DNA of 64,000 nt from CAZBRS01 sp964494475. GTDB lineage: Bacteria; Myxococcota_A; UBA9042; CAZBRS01. A program made the position numbers and the translations under genes. Positions within the stretch are counted from its first letter, which is position 1, and the number at the start of each line of letters is the position of its first letter. Below the pieces are notes generated by a model. The model ran no database searches. It saw only the letters and a list, made by a program, of their open reading frames with translations, and was not told the DNA's origin. Of this stretch, positions 38,894 to 48,283 are shown one piece after another. Where the stretch lies: the NCBI GenBank assembly GCA_964494475.1, contig CAZBRS010000003.1:1-64000 (forward strand), given 5' to 3'.

Positions 38894-41101
38894 TCAGGGC
38901 GTCGGCGGTGCCGGGGCTGGCGCGGGTACGGGTTCCGCCGGTGCCGTGGCCGCAGGGACCGGCTTCGCGTACCCGAGCCACGCGCCCAGATAACCTTGAT
39001 CGTGCAGCACCCAGGCGGCCGCCCCGAGGACCACGAGCACCAGCACGACCAGCGGCCACTTGCGCTTCTTCTCGGCGAAGGTGCGGTCGACGGTGCGCTC
39101 GCTGCCGGGGGGCAACCGCCCGCAGGTGGTGAGGGCGGCGCCGAAGGGCGTGTTGATGCGCGCCAGGGCGTTCACGGCCCAGCCGCTCGCGTCGAGCAGG
39201 GGCCCGATGTTGCGCTTGCGCAGCTTGAGCCAGGCGATCAGCATCGAGGGGCCCGAGATCAACAGGATGAGCCCCAGCACGCCCAGGGGCATCCAGAAGC
39301 CGAGCCCGAAGAACGCCCCTAGCAAGGCCCCCAGGGCGGCCGTGATGCCACCCACGGCCACGCCGATGGCGGCCACGGTGCCGATGTCGATCTTCTTGGG
39401 CGCGGCCGGGGGCTTGGCCTGATCGGCCGACGCGGTGGCCTCGGCCGCCGAGGCCATCTTCTGGTCGGACGCGGCGTCGGCGGCGGCCGCCCGCTTGGCG
39501 ATCATGTCCTCGACCAGGCGCAGGAACTTCTTGTAGGGCGAAAAGAACGCCTGCCGCAGGCTGATGGGGTTCTCGACGATCTTCGTGACCGTGGCGTCCC
39601 AGTCCTGGCCCTTGCGGTCGTAGAACACGCCGTTGCGGCCGACCATTAGGTTGTCGCTGTCGCCGTTGGTCATGGCCGCCACGACGCTCATCTTCTGGCC
39701 GCCCGGCCGCGTGCAGTCGCAGTAGACCAGGTACATCTTCGAGTGCCCGGCCAGCAGCGCGTGCTTGCCGGGGTCGGTGACCTTGAGGCACAGGTCGCAT
39801 GCGCGCCCGTCGAGGAAGAGCGTGCCGGCCTGGAACACGGCCTTCTGCCGGGCATAGAAGTCGGTGAAGGCCACCGTGTTCCGGAGCAGCGTGTGCAGGT
39901 CGTGCACGTAGCGCGCCACCCTCTCGACATCGACGATGGCCGCGACGTCGGGGGCCACGGCCGCGTCGGCCGCGATGGCCTCGGTCAGCCCCGCGCGGGC
40001 GTCGGACGCCGCGAGCTCGGCCAGGCGGGCCGCGCCCAGCTTCTCGACCTCGGCGCCCGCCTTCGCGGCCTGCCAGGCCTGGTAGGCCGCCACCTTGGCC
40101 TTGACGTCGCTCCACTCGACGGCCGAGAGCATCGCCTTGCCCTTGCCGAGGATGGGCTCGATCGCGGCCTCGCGGAACGACGCCATCGCGTCGGCCCAGG
40201 CCGGGTTCAGGCCGGTGGTCAGGGGCAACGGCCGATCGGGCTCGACCCGCGCCAGGGGGAAGGCCGCGATGCCCGCCGCGCCCGGCGCCAACTCCTGTCC
40301 CGCCAGCGCCTTCCAGTCGTCCTCGTGGCGGTTCATGGCCCCCAGGGCCCGCGGGTCGAAGGCCGCCAGCCGAACGCGCGTGAAGTAGTCGTCGACCTTG
40401 GCCGCGACCTTCTGCACCGCCTCGGCGGCGGCGGCCGTACGGTCGCCGAGGGCCAGGATGGTCGGATCCGACGCCGGCTTTCCGGCCCACTCCCGGTGCG
40501 CGGCGCAGAGCTCGAAGAAGCGGTCGAGGGCCGCCTGGCCGACCCCGAGCAGGCCGTCGAGGCCGGGCTCGCCGCCGAGGCACGCCACGACATCGGCCGC
40601 CAGGGCCTTCCGGGCGGGGTCGTCCTGCGCCTCGGGCGGCTGGAGGCCGTCGCCGTTCAGGCGCTCGGCGGCCAGCGCTTTACCGGCCGCGACGGCGTCG
40701 TCGACGCCGAACGCCCCGGCGTCGGCCTTGCCGAGGCCTGCCAGCATCCGCCGCGCCGAGGCGAGCACCTTCGCGCCGTCCGGCGAGTCCGGGTCGATCC
40801 ACGAGAGCGGCACCTCGAGCGCGCCGCGCACGAGCACGTCGGGATCCTTCACCACGCCGCACGTCCAGCGCGCCGCCGCGAGCAACTCCGGCGCGCGGAT
40901 GCGGCCGTCGCCGTCGGCGTCGAGCAGCTCCAGGGTGCGCTCGTCGAACTCGAGCCCCTTGGCGGGGCACGCCAGGGCCACCCAGGTCTTCAGGTCGAGG
41001 CTCCCGAGGTTCGCGAGGTCGGCGCCCCGCGTGAGCAACACCTGATCGACGTTGCCCGCCCGCACGAAGCGCCACCTGTGGTTCTCGCCGTCGTTCGCCA
41101 T
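38894..41101 (-). CDS. EF-hand-containing membrane protein of unknown function
   Basis: A 735-residue protein. Near the N terminus, LDADGDGRIRAPEL (about residues 60-73) is a clear EF-hand calcium loop. A long helical region follows. The centre contains FLDGRACDLCLKVTDPG and LVYCDCTRPGG (about 450-490), a possible metal-binding Cys cluster. The C-terminal third has a pair of membrane segments (about 595-640), another near 695-712, and an Ala/Pro-rich tail. It starts 10 bases after the TamB-OmpA gene and so may belong to that operon. I do not recognise a named family. The absence of a signal peptide suggests that the N-terminal domain is cytoplasmic. Confidence 0.75.
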   Translation of the reverse strand: MANDGENHRWRFVRAGNVDQVLLTRGADLANLGSLDLKTWVALACPAKGLEFDERTLELLDADGDGRIRAPELLAAARWTCGVVKDPDVLVRGALEVPLSWIDPDSPDGAKVLASARRMLAGLGKADAGAFGVDDAVAAGKALAAERLNGDGLQPPEAQDDPARKALAADVVACLGGEPGLDGLLGVGQAALDRFFELCAAHREWAGKPASDPTILALGDRTAAAAEAVQKVAAKVDDYFTRVRLAAFDPRALGAMNRHEDDWKALAGQELAPGAAGIAAFPLARVEPDRPLPLTTGLNPAWADAMASFREAAIEPILGKGKAMLSAVEWSDVKAKVAAYQAWQAAKAGAEVEKLGAARLAELAASDARAGLTEAIAADAAVAPDVAAIVDVERVARYVHDLHTLLRNTVAFTDFYARQKAVFQAGTLFLDGRACDLCLKVTDPGKHALLAGHSKMYLVYCDCTRPGGQKMSVVAAMTNGDSDNLMVGRNGVFYDRKGQDWDATVTKIVENPISLRQAFFSPYKKFLRLVEDMIAKRAAAADAASDQKMASAAEATASADQAKPPAAPKKIDIGTVAAIGVAVGGITAALGALLGAFFGLGFWMPLGVLGLILLISGPSMLIAWLKLRKRNIGPLLDASGWAVNALARINTPFGAALTTCGRLPPGSERTVDRTFAEKKRKWPLVVLVLVVLGAAAWVLHDQGYLGAWLGYAKPVPAATAPAEPVPAPAPAPPTP

Positions 41102-41111
41102 TCGGGCCTCC

Positions 41112-44100
41112 TCAGGGTTCGTAGAACCGCAGCTCGATCCTGCGGTTGCGCGCCCGGGCCTCGTCGGTCGAGCCCGGGTCGAGCGGTTGTTCGTTGCCCC
41201 GGCCCACCACGGAGGTGCGCGCCGGGGGGATGCCGCGGGCCGCCAGGAAGGCCCGGGCGGCGTTGGCTCGCAGCAGGGAGACGCGCCGGTTGCCGGTCGG
41301 GGTGCCCTGGTCGTCGGAGTGCCCGACGATCTCGACCTTCACGCCGGGCAGCATCGTCAACAAGGCGGCGGCAGCGCGCAGGCGACCCTCGCCCTCGACC
41401 GGCAGCCGCGAGGCGTTGGCCGGATACGTGAACCCCCCGAGCCGCGCGACCAGCCCCTGCAGCGCCACCGGAGCTTCGTCGGGGCGACCGTCGCCGTCGT
41501 CGAAGCCATTCGACGTCTCGGGCTCCAGCGGCGCGGCGTCGGCGACGTCGGGCACGCCGTCGGCGTCGTTGTCAGGGTCGGGGCAACCGTCGTCATCGAC
41601 GAAGCCGTCGCGATCCTCGGGCTGCTCGAGGCACAGATCGTAGGGGTTCAGCACGCCGTCGGCGTCGCGATCTCCCCGCTCCTTCCGGGCGCGCAGGCCC
41701 CAGGTGTCGGGGGGGGGCGCGGGCGGCGGCGGTCCGCCGAAGCGCGTCGACCAGAACACGCCGAGGCCGCCCTCGGCCGCGTCGCCGAACACCGTGTTCA
41801 GCGCCCAGTGGGGCGAGAGCTGGTACTCGACGCGCCCCTCGCGCTCGTTCTGGTCGGGCGGCGCGTTCACGCGGTAGGTGGTCTCGAGGTACAGCGTGCG
41901 CGTCACCTGCTTGCCCACCGTGACGATGGGCTGGCTCACCGACGAGCCGAAGCCCAGGCCCACCTTGTCGACCCCCAGGCGGTCGAAGAGTTGGCGCTTG
42001 AGGCCCGGGTTGTGGAAGCGGTTGACCAGGGCCGCGGCCTCGCGCCGGACCTCGCCGTTGCGATCGTCGACCACGTCGAGGCGCCCCAGGATGAGGAGCG
42101 TGAGGATCTGGTACTCGGGCAGCGGCGGCACGGACACCATGACCAGCGAGGGGCGGGCGGCCGGCCCCTGCACCTTCAGGAGCACGTGGGTGTCCTGCGC
42201 CAGCCCGCGCGTGACCAGGTTCATGACGGCCTCGCCCGGCAGCGCCTTGGGGGCCGCGTCGGGCGCTCCGTCCGGTCCGGCTTCGGCCGTGCGCCCAAGG
42301 TGCCCCTCGGCCAGGGTGAACTGCCCGCCGCGCACGTCGAAGCGATGGCCGAACATCGTCAGGTTGCCGCCCGGTTGCACGTCGAGCCCGCCGTCGACCC
42401 GCACGACCGGGCCCAGCCGTTCCAGCGCGAACCGCCCGTCCAGCGTGAGCTCGCTGCCCTCGCCGTGCACGCGCATGGGGTCGGCCAAGGCGACGTCGAG
42501 GGCGAAGCGATCGACGGAGGCCGCCCCTCCGCGCTCGGAGGCGCCGCGCATCCAGTCGACGAACCGCACGCCGGCGTTGGTCGGGATGGCCGACGCCCGC
42601 GGGACACGCTCGCTGGTGAGCTGCGCGTCGACGCCGCCGAGCGTCAGGCTCACGCCCAGATCCCCCGGGCCGGCCTTCACGACGGCGTCGAGCGTGGCGT
42701 CGACCAGGCCGATGGGCACGTCGGGCTGCACCACGGGGAAGCGCGCCAGCGCCGCGTGCGCCGAGGCGTCGAGCTTCCAGGCACTCCACAGCCCGGCGTC
42801 GGCGGCCGCACCCACGGGCGTGACCACCAGGCGAGCGGTACCCTTGGCGGTCAGCTTCCCCTGGTCGCTCGTGCCCTCGAAGGCCTCGAGGTCGAGGCGA
42901 TCGCCGACGAACGCGGCCTTCACCTGCAGGTCGGCGATCCGCCGGTTCATGGGGATCAGCGTGAGGCTGGCCGCCTTCGAGTCCACGCGCCCGTTCAAGG
43001 TCGGCGCGCCCAGCGTTCCGCCCACGGCGATCGCGCCCGTCAGCGAGCCCGCGGGCGCGGCCACGATCGACGGAAGGAACGGCCCCACGAGCGGCAGGGG
43101 CAGGTCGAGCGCCAGCCGCCCCGAGAGCGGCGCCGGAGCGAGCGACGCGTGGCTGCGCCGCGCGGCCACCAGGTTCGCGCGCGCCTCGATCTCCAACGTC
43201 GCGAGCCCCTCGCCCAGCGCCGCCGTGAGCGACTGCTTCGACGACGTGGCCTCGATCGTCGCCCGCACCGGAACGGGGGCCGCGCCGCCCGAGGTCAGGT
43301 TGCCCGCCAGCGCCGCCGACAGCTTCAAGGCGTCGAGGCTGCCCTCGCCCGTGGCGTCGACGTCGACCACGAAGTCGACCCCGCCGGGCGCGCGCCACCA
43401 GGGCCGCGCGCGCTCGGCCGTGAGGCCATGCGCGGCCAGCCCCAGGCGGTGAGGCCCGGCGTCGAGCCAACGCACGTCACGCGCGCGCAGATCGAGCGCC
43501 AGCGGGACCCGCAGGTCGAGGGTCGCGGTGGGCGACGCGGCGGCGCCGAGGCGCAGGGCCAGGTCGGCGCGCTCGTCGGCCAGCGCCAGCCTGGCGTCGA
43601 CCTCTCCCACCACCTCGCCGCGCCAGGTCACGTCGCGCCCGCGCAGGGTCAAGTCCACCTTCGGACGTTCGGCCGCGCCCGCCAGCGTGGCGTCGAGATC
43701 GGCCGCGCCACCCAGGGCCAGCGCGGGCCACGTCGCGGCCAGCCACGCCAGATCGAGCCCACGGGCCTCCAATCGCCCTTCGAGGCCGCCCGAACCCCAC
43801 ACCAGGGCGCCCGTCTTCGCGTCGACGTCGACCGCCAGGATCAACGTGGCCGTGACGCGCCCCAGGGGGCCCTCGAGCGTGACCTCCACCGTCGACGGCG
43901 AGCCCTGGTAGGGGGTCCACACGCGCAACTGGAGCGCCCCGAGGGCGTGCCCGTCGAAGGCCACCTCGTCGACGCGCACGTCGACGACGCGCGCCACCGC
44001 TGCCGCATCGGCGGCCGCGACCACGCGCACCCGGGCCAGGCCCGACAGGCGCTCGAGCACGGGCCACGAGGCGACCAGGCGCGGCAGGGGCAGCAGGTAC

Positions 44101-44243
44101 GACATCTCGGCGTCGGCGTCGGCCGCGACGGACTCGGCCGTGGCCGCCTGTATGATCTGGGCCAGGGCGCCGGGCGCCGACAAGGTCAGCACCAGGAGCG
44201 AGACAGGGAGTAGTGGGCCGGCGATTCGTCGCGTACGCCGCAT
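41112..44243 (-). CDS. TamB-like protein fused to a C-terminal OmpA domain
   Basis: A 1043-residue protein. A signal peptide or anchor (residues 1-28, ending GALAQ) leads into a long repetitive beta region typical of AsmA/TamB proteins (about 50-640). The TamB/DUF490 C-terminal region follows (about 640-880), with PPLPEYQILTLLILGRLD and the conserved FGSSVSQPIVTVGKQVT segment. Instead of ending there, it continues into Asp-rich TSP3-like repeats (about 885-935) and an OmpA peptidoglycan-binding domain: EIVGHSDDQGT and NRRIELRF. TamB normally bridges the inner membrane to TamA. The start at 44243 overlaps the stop of tamA (TGATG), which supports the pairing. Confidence 0.85.
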   Translation of the reverse strand: MRRTRRIAGPLLPVSLLVLTLSAPGALAQIIQAATAESVAADADAEMSYLLPLPRLVASWPVLERLSGLARVRVVAAADAAAVARVVDVRVDEVAFDGHALGALQLRVWTPYQGSPSTVEVTLEGPLGRVTATLILAVDVDAKTGALVWGSGGLEGRLEARGLDLAWLAATWPALALGGAADLDATLAGAAERPKVDLTLRGRDVTWRGEVVGEVDARLALADERADLALRLGAAASPTATLDLRVPLALDLRARDVRWLDAGPHRLGLAAHGLTAERARPWWRAPGGVDFVVDVDATGEGSLDALKLSAALAGNLTSGGAAPVPVRATIEATSSKQSLTAALGEGLATLEIEARANLVAARRSHASLAPAPLSGRLALDLPLPLVGPFLPSIVAAPAGSLTGAIAVGGTLGAPTLNGRVDSKAASLTLIPMNRRIADLQVKAAFVGDRLDLEAFEGTSDQGKLTAKGTARLVVTPVGAAADAGLWSAWKLDASAHAALARFPVVQPDVPIGLVDATLDAVVKAGPGDLGVSLTLGGVDAQLTSERVPRASAIPTNAGVRFVDWMRGASERGGAASVDRFALDVALADPMRVHGEGSELTLDGRFALERLGPVVRVDGGLDVQPGGNLTMFGHRFDVRGGQFTLAEGHLGRTAEAGPDGAPDAAPKALPGEAVMNLVTRGLAQDTHVLLKVQGPAARPSLVMVSVPPLPEYQILTLLILGRLDVVDDRNGEVRREAAALVNRFHNPGLKRQLFDRLGVDKVGLGFGSSVSQPIVTVGKQVTRTLYLETTYRVNAPPDQNEREGRVEYQLSPHWALNTVFGDAAEGGLGVFWSTRFGGPPPPAPPPDTWGLRARKERGDRDADGVLNPYDLCLEQPEDRDGFVDDDGCPDPDNDADGVPDVADAAPLEPETSNGFDDGDGRPDEAPVALQGLVARLGGFTYPANASRLPVEGEGRLRAAAALLTMLPGVKVEIVGHSDDQGTPTGNRRVSLLRANAARAFLAARGIPPARTSVVGRGNEQPLDPGSTDEARARNRRIELRFYEP

Positions 44244-46183
44244 CAGAACGTCTCCCCGAAGCCGAAGTACAAGCCCCAGCCCTTCTCGCCCTGGTAGACC
44301 CCCGGGTCGTTCAACTGGAAGCCCACGTCGAGGCGCACGAGCCCCAGGGGCGTGTCGGCGCGCAGGCCCGAGCCCGCCGTGTAGCTCCACTCCCCCGGCT
44401 TGTACGTGCGCGCCTTGGCCTGCACGTCGCCGAGGTCGGCGAAGCCCACCAGGTACAGCGGCCCGAACGTGCGCAGGCGCAGCTCGAGGTTGCCCTCGAC
44501 CATGGTGTACCCGCCGATGGGGATGGACTCGCACCCGTCCTCGTCGGTGCACTCCTCCACGCGCGGCGACAACCGGCGCGACGCCCAGCCGCGCACCGTG
44601 TTGGCCCCGCCCAGGTAGAACCTCGAGCTGATGGGCGCGCCCGGGTGGGCGCCGAAGGGCAGGATGAGCCCGGTCTGGAAGCGGCCCGCGATCTGCAGGC
44701 GCTTCCAGGGCCGCCAGAACGCCTTCACGCCCGCCAGCAGCTTGTGGAAGTCGAAGTGGCCGCCCAGGAAGCTGCCCGCCAGATCGTACGTGACCTCGAA
44801 GATCACGCCATCGGTGGGCTTCAGGATCGAGTTCGTGAAGTACAGGTTGGCGCCGGCCTCGAGGAACGTCAGCAGGAACGGGTCACGGAAGTCGCGCCCG
44901 AGGATCGACGTCCGGGCGTCGAGCAACGGGCTCACGTGGTAGAAGTCGACGAACGAGAGGTTGTGGCTGAGGCTCAGCTTCAGGAGGCCCGCGAACCAGC
45001 GGCTCACGCCCAGGCGGTTGCCGGGTGAATAGTACTGGTAGCCCTCCTGCAGGTTCACGTCGAAGGTGGGCGCCAGCTCCCACTCGAGGAAGTCCTCGAC
45101 CAGGCCCTTCTTCGTGAGCTTCGGCGCCAACGAGACGACCGGCCCGTGCAGCGCCGGGTCCCAGGGGTTCGGCATCTCGGCCCACCCCGCCACGGCGGCC
45201 AGCTCGAGCCGGTACAACCGACGGAACAGGTTCACGTGCGTGTACTGCGCGCTGGCCTGCTCCTGCCAGCGGATGGTCTCGAGTGACAGCTGCGCGCCCA
45301 GGCGGATGCGCTGGGGCTCGGCCTCGCTGACCCGCACGGTGAGATCGACCAGGCCGTCGACCACCCGCGAGGGCGGCGCCGTCGACACCCAGCTGAAGAC
45401 CTGCATGCCCTTCAGCGCCTGCTCGATCTGCTGCACGCGGGCGGGAGAGTACGGCTCGCCCCGCGCGAAGCGCACCTCGACGTCGACGCGGTCCCCCAGA
45501 ACGTCGACCAGGCCCTCGACCTCGACGCGCCCGATGCGCGCGAAGGGGCCGGGCTCGAGCACGAACGTCACGTCGGCCGCCCGCGCCACGGGGTCGACCT
45601 GCGCCTCGGAGGTCACGCGGGTCAACGGGAAGCCGCGCACCAGGAGCGCCTGGCGCAGGCTGCCCAGGCTGGCGTTGAGCCGCCCCGTGGCGAAGGGCGC
45701 TCCGAGGGCCAACGTGGCCTCGCGCTCGACCTTGGGTCGCTCGGCCTCGGCCAGCTCGCACGCCGGAGGCCACCGGAAACGAACCGAGCGCGTGAGCGTG
45801 GGCAGCCCCTCGTCGATTCGGATCACCAGATCGACCTTGCGACCGTCGACGTGGCTCTCGAGGCCGGTGACACGCGCCTGGTAGTAGCCGTGGGCCTGGT
45901 AGAGCTGCTCGAGGCGCTGCCGGTCGACCTGGACCAGCGCCTCGTCGTAGGGATAGTTCGGCGTGAAGGGCAGCCAGCTGGTCTCGCCGGCGAACAGGTG
46001 GTCGAGGAGGCGGCCCTTCGAGAGCGCGTGGTTGCCCTCGACGCGCACGTCGCGCAGGCGGTAGCCCTGGCCCAGCACGAACGGCTTCTGGCCCGCGCAG
46101 GCCGCCAGCGCGAACGCGAGCAGGCCCGTGACCACCAGGGGGCGCGCCGCGGAGACGGGGCTCGAGGCGAGCCCGTGCGTCAC
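44243..46183 (-). CDS. TamA/BamA-like outer-membrane barrel with POTRA domains
   Basis: A 646-residue Omp85-family protein. A lipoprotein-like signal ends at ALAAC (about residue 27), unusual for this family. Three POTRA-like domains follow (about 35-300; YRLRDVRVEGNHALSKG opens the first). A C-terminal 16-strand barrel comes next, with the conserved FYLGGANTVRGW segment corresponding to the VRGY motif of Omp85 proteins, and a final aromatic residue (GFGETF). It should insert or export outer-membrane proteins or lipids with the TamB-like partner. The GTG at 46183 overlaps the stop of the upstream gene (GTGA) and was chosen because it gives the signal peptide directly. Confidence 0.88.
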   Translation of the reverse strand: MTHGLASSPVSAARPLVVTGLLAFALAACAGQKPFVLGQGYRLRDVRVEGNHALSKGRLLDHLFAGETSWLPFTPNYPYDEALVQVDRQRLEQLYQAHGYYQARVTGLESHVDGRKVDLVIRIDEGLPTLTRSVRFRWPPACELAEAERPKVEREATLALGAPFATGRLNASLGSLRQALLVRGFPLTRVTSEAQVDPVARAADVTFVLEPGPFARIGRVEVEGLVDVLGDRVDVEVRFARGEPYSPARVQQIEQALKGMQVFSWVSTAPPSRVVDGLVDLTVRVSEAEPQRIRLGAQLSLETIRWQEQASAQYTHVNLFRRLYRLELAAVAGWAEMPNPWDPALHGPVVSLAPKLTKKGLVEDFLEWELAPTFDVNLQEGYQYYSPGNRLGVSRWFAGLLKLSLSHNLSFVDFYHVSPLLDARTSILGRDFRDPFLLTFLEAGANLYFTNSILKPTDGVIFEVTYDLAGSFLGGHFDFHKLLAGVKAFWRPWKRLQIAGRFQTGLILPFGAHPGAPISSRFYLGGANTVRGWASRRLSPRVEECTDEDGCESIPIGGYTMVEGNLELRLRTFGPLYLVGFADLGDVQAKARTYKPGEWSYTAGSGLRADTPLGLVRLDVGFQLNDPGVYQGEKGWGLYFGFGETF

Positions 46184-47217
46184 GGCTTGGCCGAAGCCGA
46201 GTTGATCAGCGAGTACGAGAACGTGAGCAGCAGGCTGTTCTGGATCTGCCACTCGTCGAGGACCTGCGGCTCGCGCATCACCTTGAACTGGTAGTCGAGC
46301 GAGGCCCACGACACCAGCTTGAACGAAAGCGTGGCCAGGAACTCGACGTTGGTCAGCTCGAGCACGTTGCGTTCGTCGCCCGTCAGCAACGCGGTGTGGA
46401 CGAACGGGGTCATGGCTTCAATCTGGCCCTTGTAGGTGACGCGCTTGTCGGCGGCGGTGCCCCAGGCTCCCACCGTGGCCTCGGCGCCGGCCTGGTGCAC
46501 CGTCGAGAGCGCACCGATCTCGATGAGGCCCACGGTCTCGGGCTTGTCGGCCAGCACGAGCTGCCCGTCGGCGAAGGTGTGACGGCCGCCGAAGCCGGCG
46601 CGCGCTTCGACCGTGATCGGGTCGGTCGCCACCGGCGTGTAGACGAGACCGAGGGACTCCTTCAGGACGAACGGCTTGAAGGGATCGGTGAGCTTGAGGC
46701 GGTCGTTGGTGAACACCTTGTCGCGGCCGGGGATGAGGTAGTCGACCGCGACGGGCCGCACGTCCTTGCCCTCGAGCAGCGCCGTGGCGACCCCCGCGCG
46801 ACCGAACACGCCGAGCCAGGGCGGCAGGAAGCGGAAGATGTAGATGGAGTCGAACTTGAACTCGTCGCTGGCCTTCACGAACTCGGGGATGACCGGCGTG
46901 CGGCTGAAGGACTCCTTCAGCGACAGCGCGTTGCGCCATTCGCTGCGGCCGGCCAGCAGGTTCGCGTCGCCCGTGAACTGTAGGCCCATCAGCCACGACG
47001 AGCCGCTCGGCTGGCCCACCACCTTGCGGTTGTCGCCGAAGCTGATGCTCGAGCCGACCGTCGCCGAGAAGTCCCAGCCGTCGGGCTTGGCCGCCGCCTT
47101 CGTCACCTCGGACGCCAGCGCGTCGCCCGCGATCTCGGGGGCGACCTCGGCCTGCAGCGGGCCCGCGAAGACGAGGGCGGCGAACGCTACGACGCCGACG
47201 AGTCTGAGGATGGACAT
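46180..47217 (-). CDS. Outer-membrane beta-barrel protein, DUF3078-like
   Basis: A 345-residue protein with a signal peptide cleaved near LQAEV (about residue 24). The rest alternates polar and hydrophobic residues in strands separated by short turns, ending FSYSLINSASAKP, consistent with a beta barrel. Layout and the phrases WRNALSLKESFSRTP and FRFLPPWLGVFGR resemble DUF3078 barrels, but this assignment is tentative. It is the first gene of the minus-strand set leading into TamA and TamB-OmpA and overlaps tamA by four bases, so it may be a client or partner of that machinery. Confidence 0.68.
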   Translation of the reverse strand: MSILRLVGVVAFAALVFAGPLQAEVAPEIAGDALASEVTKAAAKPDGWDFSATVGSSISFGDNRKVVGQPSGSSWLMGLQFTGDANLLAGRSEWRNALSLKESFSRTPVIPEFVKASDEFKFDSIYIFRFLPPWLGVFGRAGVATALLEGKDVRPVAVDYLIPGRDKVFTNDRLKLTDPFKPFVLKESLGLVYTPVATDPITVEARAGFGGRHTFADGQLVLADKPETVGLIEIGALSTVHQAGAEATVGAWGTAADKRVTYKGQIEAMTPFVHTALLTGDERNVLELTNVEFLATLSFKLVSWASLDYQFKVMREPQVLDEWQIQNSLLLTFSYSLINSASAKP

Positions 47218-47293
47218 GCGCGCCTCCAGCGAGGGGTGGGTGTGAGAAAAGGTTGCGCTCCAGGGCCCGTTTCGTCAAGGCCCCCGGCATGCC

Positions 47294-47322
47294 TTGAATC
47301 GTCGCGTTGCTTTGCTTATCAT
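47294..47322 (+). promoter_or_regulatory. Predicted promoter of the spike-like gene
   Basis: TTGAAT, 17-base spacer, TATCAT, 46 bases before the start at 47369, in the divergent gap with the barrel gene. Confidence 0.58.
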
Positions 47323-47368
47323 GTCGACTTGACGGCCTGATGTTCAACTGCGTTCACCAGGGGGCCCG

Positions 47369-48199
47369 ATGCCGGTCACGTTCAACGAGATCTTCGGCGG
47401 CGAGATCGCCGTTCCCCAGGGCGGCAGTGGCAAAATCTACGGCGTGGTCATCGCCATCGTGGTCGACAACAAAGACCCCGAGGGCCGGTACCGCGTCAAG
47501 GTCAAATTCCCCTGGCTGTCCGAGTCCGACGCCAAGTACACGGACAAGACCGACAAGGAGGACTTCACCTCCTCGTGGGCCCGCATCGCCACGTTCATGG
47601 GCGGCCCCGATCGCGGCTCGTTCTGGCTGCCCGAGGTCGACGACGAGGTGCTGGTGGCCTTCGAACACGGCGACATCCGCTTCCCGTACGTCATCGGCAG
47701 CCTGTGGAACGGCAAGGACAAGACCATCCACGACAACAAGGGCCAGAACGGCAAGAACGAGTACCGCACCCTCCGTTCGCGCTCGGGCTCGGTGCTCACC
47801 TTCGTCGACAGCGAGGGCAAGGACAAGGTCATCCTGCAGACCAAGCGCGACCTCAAGAAGGTGCAGACCCCCGAGCCCAAGGGCTGCGGCGGGCTCTACG
47901 TGGTGCTCGACCACACCGACGGCGCCAAGAAGATCGAGATCGCCGACTCCGACAACAAGGAGTACATCAAGATCGAGATCGACAAGAAGAAGATCACCAT
48001 CGAGTCGGTCGACGGCGACATCGAGATCCTGGCCAAGAAGGGCAAGATCCTGCTCGACGCCAAGGAGATCCAGACCCACTCGAGCACGACGACCCAGATG
48101 AAGGCCGACTCCGACTTCAAGCAGGAGGCCGGCGCCACGCTGCTCTCGAAGTCGGCTAGCACGCAGACCATCAAGGGCTCGCAGGTGCTCATCAACTAG
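47369..48199 (+). CDS. Phage baseplate V / VgrG-like spike protein (orphan)
   Basis: A 276-residue protein. Residues 20-115 form a gp5-type OB domain, with GRYRVKVKFPWL and the signature FWLPEVDDEVLVAFEHGD followed by VIGSLWNGKD. The C-terminal half is short repetitive strands (KKIEIADS, YIKIEIDKKKITIES, DIEILAKKGKILLDAKEI), as in the beta-helical needle of contractile injection spikes. It lacks the gp27-like N-terminal domain of full VgrG. It resembles phage gpV or the spike of an extracellular contractile system. No sheath, tube, baseplate or ClpV-like gene is in the window, so it is an orphan that may serve a machine encoded elsewhere. It has its own promoter. Confidence 0.85.
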   Translation: MPVTFNEIFGGEIAVPQGGSGKIYGVVIAIVVDNKDPEGRYRVKVKFPWLSESDAKYTDKTDKEDFTSSWARIATFMGGPDRGSFWLPEVDDEVLVAFEHGDIRFPYVIGSLWNGKDKTIHDNKGQNGKNEYRTLRSRSGSVLTFVDSEGKDKVILQTKRDLKKVQTPEPKGCGGLYVVLDHTDGAKKIEIADSDNKEYIKIEIDKKKITIESVDGDIEILAKKGKILLDAKEIQTHSSTTTQMKADSDFKQEAGATLLSKSASTQTIKGSQVLIN

Positions 48200-48215
48200 C
48201 CCCGCCGCCTATCGC

Positions 48216-48243
48216 TTGGACAATCTCGTTCGTTTCCTATAGA
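48216..48243 (+). promoter_or_regulatory. Predicted promoter of the resB-ccsA operon
   Basis: TTGGAC, 16-base spacer, TATAGA, 40 bases before the start at 48284. Confidence 0.55.
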
Positions 48244-48283
48244 AGATGCGGCACGCTGCTGCCCACCGGTGGAGGATCGCGGC

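Noticed and set aside
47369..48199. Complete contractile injection or type VI secretion locus
   Set aside because: Only one spike-like gene is present; flanking genes are an outer-membrane barrel and cytochrome c assembly genes.
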